From Colias croceus (taxonomy: Eukaryota; Arthropoda; Insecta; Lepidoptera; Pieridae): a DNA stretch of 64,000 nt. Every line of letters starts with the position of its first letter. Within the stretch, counting starts at the first letter, position 1. A model generated the notes under the pieces. The model was not told the origin of the DNA, searched no databases, and worked only from the letters and a program-made list of their open reading frames with translations. Location: positions 994,501 to 1,058,500 of the forward strand of contig NC_059548.1 of assembly GCF_905220415.1 (NCBI RefSeq). The letters are read 5' to 3'. Below are positions 34,201-46,200 of the stretch, piece by piece. The translations under genes and the position numbers were made by a program.

Positions 34201-37200
34201 ATGGGTGTCGTGGAAGGTGAAAGTTTACGGCCGAGTGAGTATTTTTAGCTATTTTTATTATAAATAAATATTTCAGGACAATTTTCACACACGGCACGAT
34301 ATGATCCCATACTAAGTTTTCGCTTGTGTTATGGGAACCAGATGGCTGATAAAAATACATATTATATAAATATAAATAAATACTTATATAGATAATACAC
34401 ACCCAGACACAGAGCAAACATCTATATGTTCATCACACAAATATTTACCCTGGTTGGTAATCGAACCCACGACCTCTGGCCTGGAAGGCGGGCCACTACC
34501 AACTAAGCCAACCGGTCAGTCGGTTATAACATCATGTCGCGAAATTTTTGAGTATAATTTGTGTATAGATTACTTTAGAACGCTCGAAACTGTATTAGAT
34601 TTTTGTGGTAGATTCGTCTCAGTTAACAGAGACACCGCGAATGTCATAATTAAAAAAAAATACAAATGTCAGTTATTGGCGCCAAATTAAAAAAAAAACT
34701 TATTAGTCTGTCAATGCGGCCATTGACATTTCGGAAATGTAAAAAAGAAAACAAGTGACAGGAACCAAATTACAGACTTAATTTGTGGCGTCAAATTACA
34801 AACTTTTTTTTAGAAATTTTTTAATTACAAATTGTTATACATAGTTGGTTTATACATTAATAATTAGTAATTTAGTTTTATTATAACAAACGTAAGTATG
34901 TTAATTAAACAGTGTTTTATTTATAACTAGATTTCCGCCCGCGGCTTCGCCCGCGTTTGCAAAGGAAAACCCGCATAGTTCCCGTTCCCGTGGGATTTCC
35001 GGGATAAAAACTATCCTATGTGTTAATCCAAGTTACCCTCTATATGTGTGCTAAATTTCATTGTAATCGGTTCAGTAGTTTTAACGTGAAAGAGTAACAA
35101 ACATCCATACATCCATACATCCATACAAACTTTCGCATTTATACTATTAGTAGGATGAAAACAACAAATCTTTGTTTATAAAACAAAGTCGAGCTAGTTA
35201 CGTAATTTACACCATATTTTATAGTTTAATAATGGCTTGACCAATTTTTATCGTAAATTTAAACGCAATTTCAAACATAAAGTGGACACACATTTTAAGA
35301 TATTTTGTGTATTATTCTTAAATGCATGTATAATAGTAACCACATTCATAATTAAACATAAACAAACCCTATGGCTAGGCAAAACAGTAGAGATAATTTA
35401 TTTCTGAACTAGCCAACGCACGCAACTTTGCTCTCAAAAATCGTTTTTTCCCGTTTTTGCAACATTTTTTATTACTACTAAACTGGCTAAAACTTGGTGA
35501 TAATACAAAAGCCCGTTGCAATAAAATAGCATGCATATGCTAATTCAAACTCTCTATGTGTGTGCCAAATTTCATGTATATCGTGTGCAGTTTTTGCGTG
35601 AAGGAGTAACAAACACACACACACATCCTCACAAACTTTCGCATTTAATTTAATTTAATTTCTTAATATTAGTAGGAAGAGCTGCGTTACAAGTTGTAAA
35701 ACACTGGATATAATGTAGATGTTATAGTAAACGCAAAAACTAACGATAAATGTACAAAGGCTTAATACGGAAATAATCTGCACAAGGTGACTCGTAAAAA
35801 ATGTCGTCGGAAATACGACGCAGATGATTGAAACTCTTTCCTATTTCTTGATGTTTTATTTGATGAATAAAGTTAACATAATAGAATTAAATAGTGACTT
35901 TTATTTATTACATGTATTATATTTATTTACTATGCTTTTGTTTGTTTGTAGCAACGATCCGACTTCATGTTTGTAAATAATTATTACTTGACTAGCTTTC
36001 CGCCCGCGGCTACACACGCGTTTTCAAAGAAAAACCCGCAGAGTTCCCGTTCCCGTGGGATTTCTGGAATAAAACCTATCCTATGTGTTAAACCAAGTTA
36101 CCCTCTATATGTGTGCTAAATTTCATTGTAATCGGTTCAGTAGTATTTGCGTGAAAGAGTAACAAACACACACACACACACACATCCTCACAAACTTTCG
36201 CATTTATAATATTAGTAGGATGGCTTTGATAGGAACACACTGCGGAAAGCTAACATTATATACAAGTAAACAACTCAGGAATAATTATATTGTAATTTAC
36301 ATTACTTTAATCATCAGTAACGACAAGCAAGAAATACATTTTTGGAATAACTACGCCATTTGCAATTATGCCAATGTACTTTAGCAGACACTGTAGGCAC
36401 TACTCTTTCACATAAATAATTATTCTTTATGTAAGAGAATTACGTATTGGCTAAAAGTATTTGTTTTGTTATATAATCTATACTAATTTTAGAAAGCTGA
36501 CGAGTTTGTTTGAACGCGCTAATCTCGGAAACTACTGGTCCGATTTGAAAAATTATTTCGGTGTTAGATAGCCTATTTATCGAGGAAGGTATATAGGCTA
36601 TAATATATCATCACGCTACACAGGAGTGGAGCTACGGGGGTGAAACCGCGCGGAGCAGCTAGTACATAATAAAACACATAATAATGTTTAACATATCTAC
36701 GACATAAATAAACGTTTGATTCGAATAAATATCGAAGTTGTACCTATTGTTTAATATTTATAGATTTTTTATTGAATGCTAGTTGCATTCCACCCGCGGC
36801 TTCACCCGCGCAGTCAAAGAAAAACCCGCATAATTCCCGTTCCCGTGGGATTTCCGGGATAAAACCTATCCTATGTCCCGGGGTAAAATGTAGCAGTCTT
36901 TTCTCGGGTATCAAAATATCTCTATACCAAATTTCATGCAAATTGGTTCAGTAGTTAAGGCGTGATTGAGTTACAGACAGACAGAGTTACTTTCGCATTT
37001 ATAATATTAGTATGGAGTATGGATGAAAAGCTACATAGCTGATTCCTATTGAATTTTCTTTTTCAATTTTTCTAGGACAAGTAAAATTTGGTACAATTAA
37101 AAAGAGAAATAGGTAAAATCCTGGACCTAATTTGTATTCCCAGTGAGGATTAAGATATAAATGACATGCATACAAATGTAATGCTGATTGCTGATCATAC

Positions 37201-40200
37201 ACTGCACCGTAAAGAAAATCTATTTTCTATTATCAATAAATTCTATAATTTATTTATTTATTTATGATAAGGTACCTTACAGCTAGTGATACAATTTTTG
37301 AGATGAATAAATACAAAGCTACGCCAATTAAAAGGTAGTGAAATAATATACGTATGTGAACAAAGACAAGTATAAGAATTTTACAAAATATGATATTAAA
37401 GAAAAGAGATTTTAATTGTATGTAGCTATAAGTAAGCATTGATCAAGCCCAATAAGTATTTATAAAGAAAGAAAATGTTTTAAATAATGATTACCTAATT
37501 CAGTTCTTTGCATAAATTCGCGTTATGACATCAGACTAAGGTTCAACGCAAAATGACCTGAAAGTACTTAGTATATAAAACTTAAACTCCTATGATAGAT
37601 AAATTGGAAAGTATTTTTTGCTGATAACCTGCTTCGCCATTATATTAAATGTATGACAATTATAGTTTAGTACCTATGCTATTAAATTACGATAGTGAAA
37701 TAATCTTGTTCATTTTCATTGTATTAAATTAGGAGTAAAATATTATGCTTTTTATTTATTTTTATGATGGTAATGGTAACTTATTTATTGCTAATATTTT
37801 TTAAATTAAATTAAATTGTTCTGAATATTAACGTGTCTGTTGGATGGTAAATGCCATTCATTGTTAAAAAAACGTTCATGTTTTATAATAATTATAATGT
37901 AATTTACACCACAACATCTTATAAGAGTGATTCTAAAGAACAAGTTGTTCTAGGAATGGTTTCCACTATTATTTAGCAAATATTAGTTAGCTAGGTATCC
38001 CTACTATTCCCTCCTACTTAATATTATAAATGCGAAAGTAACTCTGTGTGTCTGTTACGCTTTCCCGCTTATACCTCTCAACCGATTTTGATGAAATTTG
38101 GTACAGACAATCTTTAGATCCTGAGAAAGAACAAAGGCTACCTTTTATTGCGAAATATGTACCACGGGCGAAGCCGGGGCGGACTTCTAGTAGACAAATA
38201 AATGAATGCATTATGGAATTTTCAACGTACGCATTACTATTGGCCTTTAACCGCGGAGATATCAATCATAGCAAAGGGCATCCAGTAAGTATTGCATCGT
38301 GGGTTCAAAGAACATTAACTTAGGCGTCATATTATATTACACACTAGCTTTCTGCCCGTGGCTTCGCCCTCTTTGTCTAAAGCCGAATAAATGATATACT
38401 AAAGTAGAAATAATAATAGCGTTTATTTCTTATTCTTTCATAGACATAGACATGGACATATTCAATATAGTTTTGTTCACAAGTAAAAAGTATAAGTGGC
38501 ACCCGTTTTAGGCTTAGTTCGAAGAACTAGCCTGTATATACAGATAAATGAATAAATGAATGAAATGATAGCCATAATCAAAATTTACAAACACTAAATT
38601 TCAATAATCACAAACACTCTTTTATTTATTTACTAGCTTCCGCCCACGACTTTGTACGTGCATCCCCGTTTTTCCCCGTTCCCGCAAGAATTTCGGGAAA
38701 TCCTTTCTTAGGGAACGCCAATGTTATGACATCTAACTGCATGCTAAATTTCAGCCCGATACGTCCAGTGGTTTGGGCTGTGCGTTGATAGATCACTATA
38801 TCAGTCACCTTTGAGTTTTATATATATATAGATTTAACTCTTTTATAGTTGTACAGATAGGTTAACCTTAGAACTACTTATAGATAGAACAGAGTACAAC
38901 TATTTTGGCGGCCTTATCACTTAATAGTGATCTCTTCCAGGCAACCACGGTAAAAGGTAAACAAGCAAAATGATCACTACTTTTATTCATTGCACGCTAT
39001 AGTATGGGAATTCATTTCGAAACATATTCTCTGAAGTAACCAAAAAAGAAAATGTAGCCCACAATATTTTGTAATCTGAACCTTTGATATAAACAGATTT
39101 TAATCTATCTGTTTGAATTCTTAGGCCTATCAAAACTGGCACTAAATTAATTTAATGTTTTTTTTTTCATTTTGATTTCAGAGGGCCTCGGGGTCCGCCA
39201 TGCACAGACCTTCCTCCTTTTCATGGCCATGCTGTTGGCGTTCTGCATGCGCGTCAACATAAGCATGGCCATCGTTGACATGACCAATGAAAAGAATGAA
39301 ACGGTAAGTTTTATATTACTTATCCTCTATTAAGGAGAAAACTAGGATTATTAGTTTACAATGTTAGGTTTATAGGGATACTAGAGGTCCGCCCCAGCTT
39401 CGCCCGTGGTACATATTTCGCAATAAAAGGTAGCCTATGTCCTTTCTCGGGTATCAAAATATCTCCATACCAAATTTCATGCAAATTGATTAATTAATTA
39501 CTACCTTTCCTCCCGCGTTTTCAAAGAAAAACCCGCATATCTCCCGTTCCCGTGGGACTTCCGAGATAAAACCTAGCCTATGTGTTAATCCAAGGTATTC
39601 TTTATACAAATAAATAGAATATTACAATTGCTTGGAACTACAACTTACTACACTAACAAAGTTACCGAATACTTTCTGCCACCTTTGTTTATAAACATGT
39701 AAACCTCTGTTAGCGTTTAGCTACTATTATGTATTCAGTGCTTCAGTCAAAATAATCCATATTAATATTATATATAGTAACTCTGTCTGTCTGTTACTCA
39801 ATCACGCCTAGACAACTGAACCAATTTGCATGAAATTTGGTATGGCGATATTTTGATACCCGAGAAAGGACATAAGCTACCTTTTATTGCGAAATATGTA
39901 CCACAGGCGAAGCCGGGGTGGACCACTACAAAGGTACAATTTTGATAATTGGTTGGTCACCAACCAAACGATAAACATGAAGGTTACTTCAAAAAAATAA
40001 AAAGTTCACTGCTATTGCAGTTATTTATTTTGAAGAACAATAATTACTGAAAACAGATAACAAAAGATTTAAAAATAAAACTTATCGCGAGTTAATTTGA
40101 TAAAATAGTAATAAAATTTGCTCATTAAACTAAGGGTCAAATAATGTATAGAAATAACAAATTTGATGAATTATCGTAAGTTTTACAAGGGGTTATCTGG

Positions 40201-43200
40201 AATGGCGTCTGGGTTAATAAGACAATGATAATACATGTATCCCCTCATTATTGCAAAATTTCCATTCATAGTGGAATTATTTGAATACGACAAACCAAAA
40301 CGTGTTATCGTGGTCAAAAAAAAATTAGTGTAACAATTTTTCGTTACGCGTGACATTTTTCCGTTACGCGCCATCTTTTTCTTATCCCTACCACGAGTGA
40401 TTCGACGTATTTCTGTAAAGTTGCATATAGTAAAAATCACTTCTTACGTGTGTACACTAGTATCTGCACGCACACATTTTGTTTTGTAACTCGGATTGTA
40501 AAAATATTTTTTTCTCACTTGGAGACTAAAAAATAAACTCAAAATACGATATTCGTGTATCGTATATTGTGACAAGTTTAATGCTTGATAAACTTTCTTA
40601 TAACTTTGATAACATATCGATATTAAGACAAACTGTATCATTTTATGCTCTTATCATTCATAATCATTGATATCAAACATCTACGTTAGTGGTCTAACTG
40701 ATGAGTAACTGTATTTCGTGTTATTCTTCTTATTTTTGTCAGAATTACTAGATAAATTTCTAAATAGACACACCACGCTTTATTGTCCTTATCAATAGTT
40801 AATTTGAAAAAAAAAACATTAAAAAAGGCGATTAGAATCCGCACTTAAGACCGCTTGGTCACTTTCCACCATCTTCACTACTAATTATAAAACAAAGTCG
40901 CTTGCTGCATCTCTATGATCTGTATGAGTGTATGCTTAGATATTTAAAATAACGTAATCGATTTTGATGTTTTTTTTTAAATAATGTCAGTGAATAATTT
41001 ATTAAGTTTTGTACAAAGCGGGCGAAGCCGCGCGCGGATAGCTAGTACATTATATATTTTGTAAACACAATTTCAAACACTCGGCTTTGTTATTATGATG
41101 TTAAAAAAAACTAACATATTTAAAATTGAATTATGTTTTTTCTAATTACTTAAAAAAGTACTAAGTACGCGACAAAAGTTTTAATAGCCACCAGGCTCAG
41201 TGAGACGTGACTAAGTTCCAACAGTCAATGAATTTGTCCCAAGTTTTAACCGGCTTCTGAATGAGATACGAATTGAATTATATAAAACTTAGGATTCGAC
41301 TGCGCTGTTCAATTATACTATCAGCTTTTGTAACTGATTGGAATTTCAAGTCTGCATGAGATTGAAGACTAATTTACATTGGAATACTAGCTTATCCCAC
41401 GCGGTTTTCTTTTTGTCTAAAACTTAATAGATTATACAGTAATACCTTCCTCGAGAATCACTCTATCTATAAAAAACGCATCAAAATCCGTTGCGTAGGC
41501 TGAGATATTTAAATTGTTTAAAGATCTAACATGTAAAGGGACAGATAGACAGCGGGAAGCGAGGGAAGCTTTATTTTATACTATGTTGATAATTCCCTAT
41601 CACCTTTTTTAAACAAAAAATTGCATTATCTACGTACCTAATTTTACTGGAAATTTTTTGCCATTTGTAAGCCTACTTATTATTAGCAATCAAGTAGGTC
41701 GTCATTCTTTGTTAGTCTTCTGACTTCTCAAATTATGCAAAAACTTGCGAAAGTAGTAGCTTATAAATTCGCTTGCAATACTATAGATAAACACGGATAT
41801 TGATAACTAAGGCTAGCCTCCGCAAACGTGTTTCAAGTTGTCCTAACCATGACCGACTGCCAGGGTGACACCAGAATTAAAATAAATAAATGTCTAATGG
41901 TCTGCTATGATGCTATGTTATTTCATTTTAAGCTGATAAAAAGAAGCATTTAAACGTAATATAAAAAATTTGGCATGCTACAATGTCATGGTAAGATAAA
42001 CAAATAAACGAAATAGTTGTTGGTGTTTATCATGTCAAAATACCAGTTTTTACCTGCACTTATACCATGCTCGACTCCCACTTACATTTTTGTAAGTGGG
42101 AGTCGAGCATGCTTCGGCACGAATTGGGCCACGCTCGCACCGGGGAAGGTACCACACTCTCACAGAATATCGGCGCCATAGTGACAGTTTACTGTCGCGT
42201 TCCGTACGGTGAGTGAGGGGTCCGGAGGCCCACATCCCTTCCCATCCCCTACCCATCCTCTCCTTCCCTATCCTCATTCCCTCCCATCCTCGCCCCTTCT
42301 ACCTAACTCCTTCAAAATCCCCTTGAGGACAGCAACACATCCACTTCCCAGTGGAGTGGATGCTTATGGGCGGCGTGTATCGCTTAACACCAGGCGACGT
42401 GTCTGCTCGTTTGCTGTCCTATACCATAAAAAAAACTTACATTTTTAAAGGGAAAAGATTAGTATATGAGTGTTTAATATGAATTCCAAATTCAATATAA
42501 CTACAGGACCGATTTGAAAAATTATTTCCTGAGGGACATAGGCTATAGGTATTTTAGTGGATTTTTATAGGTATTTTACCAGGTCATACCGATCCCGATT
42601 CCATAATTATTAAGAACTAGTTGTGCACTGTGCCTGTGCATGCGGTTTTATCCGCAGTGCTCCACTCCTGTTGATCTTAGCGTGATGATATAATATAGCA
42701 TATAGCCTTCCTCGATAAATCTAACTATATGGGCTATCTAGATCAAAGATTTTCCGTATAGTAAGTAAATATTTTGACGTAACTTATTAACACAGATAAG
42801 CTTCACCGCTAGAAACAAGTGAGTTAAATGTTTTTACGATATCGAAATGTGTATTTTAAATTTGCATTGCGATTACATTTAATTTGAGGAATACTTGGTT
42901 GTTAAAAAGTAACTACGTAGGTATATATTCGTGCCACAAAGAACCTATAAAATTCGTTGCAGTAGTAAACTTTTTTAAATTGAATTTAGTGTAGAGTTAT
43001 AAGAATGTACATATTATAAGAATTGTTACATGACGTGTTTAATATGAAAGTAATATTTAACAAACACACACAAATAATTAATGGATATTTTAAAGTTTAT
43101 AACCTTCGGTTTTGAAAATATATTTGCATAGTGAATGTCGTCAATCGTGTTTGATATAGGGCAATGTATTGCAATTCAAAAGGATATAATCCTTAGGATT

Positions 43201-46200
43201 AATCAACTCGACCTAGACATCTTGTTAATTAAATACTCGTATTTAACAAAGAATTCGGTTTAATGGGCAAAAGAATTCGGTTTATACAAGAGCAGTAAAA
43301 CTAGAAGATTATAATCTTCTAGTTTTACAGAAAATAAATGTGAGGGCAAATGTATCAGACATTTAATTACTTTATTTCTTCTACAGGTTTGTTCAAAAGA
43401 TTGAGACATTAGGTACTTTATACAAAACATGTTTAAAAAACAATTTCATCATTTATCATTCCTAATTAAATGTAACGCACATAATTTATACATATTCAAT
43501 TTTTTATCACCTAAATATTCCCTTATGCTTCTGTATTTATTGTACACATATTTTGTTCCTTTATTTATACCTTGCTCATTATCATCAAAGTTCTCTTCCT
43601 ACAGTATTTCGACTGGAGCTACAGCATCCAGTCCATGATCCTGTCTTCCTTCTTCTGGGGCTACGTTATCCTGCAGATACCTGGTGGTGTCCTGGCTAGG
43701 AAGTTTGGGGGAAAAGTGCTCATCACCATCTCCGTTGGGGTTAACTCTTTGCTGTCTTTGTTGATGCCATTTTTGGCTAAACTGGTGAGTAACATTATTA
43801 TTTTTTTTAATGTCAGAGCAAGCAAAGGGGCAGGTGGGCCACCTGATGTTAAGTGGTCACCACCGTTCACCACGTTCACAACAGATCTAGTGTTGCAAGT
43901 GCTTTGCCGGCTTTTTATGGACAAATAAGCTCTTTTCTTGAAGGCCCCAATGTCGTAGTTGTTCGGGATCACCGCAGGTGGCAAATCGTGTAATCAATTA
44001 TGTACCTAATTTATATGGAATCAGTTTATTTTAACACTTTATTCCATTATATCTTAACACATATTCTCTATCTTTTTTCTTTATCTGAATGAAGTAACAA
44101 TTTAATTCTATATGAAGAATGAAATGCTTGTAGCCTTAGCGAAGGAATAATTGATTCTAAAGTCAAGTTTGATTAACAATGAGCCAAAGCTCTGTACTTG
44201 GCAATATTTTGGTCACCTGCGTTAATTTAAAAGACCTTTTCCCCACCCACTAATCCTTAATAACTATAATAATGTCAAATTTCCAGGGAGGTTGGCAATT
44301 AGTGATCGTTTGTAGAACTCTTCAAGGTCTGACCCAGGCTTTCGTTTACCCTTCCATGCACCATTTAGTAAGCCAGTGGGTTCCACTAGAGGAAAAGGGC
44401 ACACTAACCACTATTATTTATGCTGGTGAGTAGAAATTAAAGAATTTAAAACATCATAATATTATTCTGTTGATCTTTTTTCTTTGAATCTTGAACAGGG
44501 ATGTTAGACTAGGAACGTATTAGAAGACTCTATCTACATGCACACAAGTTGTATTAATCCCTTTTAGTATCGTCAGTATTAAAATATTCGAAAAAAGAAA
44601 TATATTTATTGAAGGAACCACATTTCGTAATTTTCTCTTTCTTTAAAACTTGATGAAAAGAAACATCGTTAAAAATTCACAGCATGTATTTTTGTAATTA
44701 TTAGTCTCATTAAAGATTTCTACAAGGATTTTCGCTACTTTTATAATGAGGTTATGTTCTTAAATTATTTGTTCGATAAGTCCGAAAAATATCCTATTTT
44801 GCGAAAAATGGAGAGCTATGTTACACGTGTACGTATGTATGTATATTTTTTTCATCTACTCGAGTATCTATATATTATTTTCTTTGTCATGCTCTACAGC
44901 CCAAACCAGATTTTGACATATACGGCAAGTTGCAATCATCAAAATGTGGTAGTGGCATAGGCTTCATAAATTATCAGGGTCTTTTGTTTCGATGATAGTA
45001 ATAATTTTTGTCACAAATTCCAGGTGCTCAGCTCGGAATTGCCCTGCAACTTATAGCCTCTGGTTTCCTGGCTGAAGCATGGGGTTGGCAGGCCATCTTC
45101 TACGCGACCGGCAGTTTGGGGATGGTGTGGACAGTGGTGTACATCTTCATTGGTGGTGCTTGTCCAGAGGACTCGAAACTGATATCACAAGAGGAGTTAC
45201 TGTATATACGGACGTCGTTGGGAAGAGTTGGTGAACCAAAGGTAAGAAAAGGAAGTTATAATTTTCTTACTAGGGTAAAACTGGGTAAAACGAAGTGAGA
45301 TGTTAAGCATGCATTCGGAATGACAATGAATTATTGTATTGTATATATCCAATACACTTTTTCTCGTTGAATTATTATGTTGATCATGAATTTAAACTAT
45401 AAGTTCCACCTATAACTTACAACGAAATTTGGAACAGGTTCGAATATAGGTACAGTGATATTTATTACTGATTTATATTTTATTCCAGCGCTACAAGACT
45501 CCTTGGTCTAAAATCATCTTCTGCCTTCCATTTTGGGCGGCAGTGGTCGGACACTGCGGTCAGAATTGGGGCTTCTTTACCCTGATGACTGAAATGCCTA
45601 CATATATGGCTAAAGTACTTAATGTTAATTTAACTAAGGTGCGTATTTATAGTATTTTTTATTAATTATAAAGTACTAGCTTACCGCCCGCGGCTTCGCC
45701 CGCTTTGTCTAAAACCTAATAAATTATATACTAAAACCTTCCTCTTGAATCACTCTATCTATTAAAAAACCGCATCAGTATCCGTTGCGTAATTTTAAAG
45801 ATTTAAGCATACAAAGAGACATAGGGAAATAGGGACAGAGAAAGCGACTTTGTTTTATACTATGTATTAATTAATTTTCTGTCCTGTTCAAATAGTTTGG
45901 TAGGCATCATAAGTTTGTCTGTTTATTTGTAATTGAAAAAAAAAAAAACATAGCTACTCGAACAAAAAATCATACCTACATAGATTGTGATGTATATTAT
46001 CTGCATAACGTTTAGTATAAGGTATAATATGATACACTAAAACGCTCCAAATATATTGTTATTTCCTTTCAGAACGGAGTGTTGTCATCATTACCATATT
46101 TGGCGATGTACGCTCTCAGCTTCCCCATGGGAATTATGACAGATTTAATCGTCAAAAAGGGTTGGCTTAGTATGTCGAATACCAGGAAATTGTCCAATTC

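Noticed and set aside
34440..34520. tRNA gene on the reverse strand
   Set aside because: Same reason: tRNA-derived SINE head with two copies in the window.
42050..42448. Two opposed frames rich in Pro/Ser and Arg/Gly
   Set aside because: Both come from a GC-rich retroelement fragment and its pyrimidine tract.
43661..43984. 107-codon reverse frame
   Set aside because: Antisense of gene C exon 3 plus a LINE fragment.
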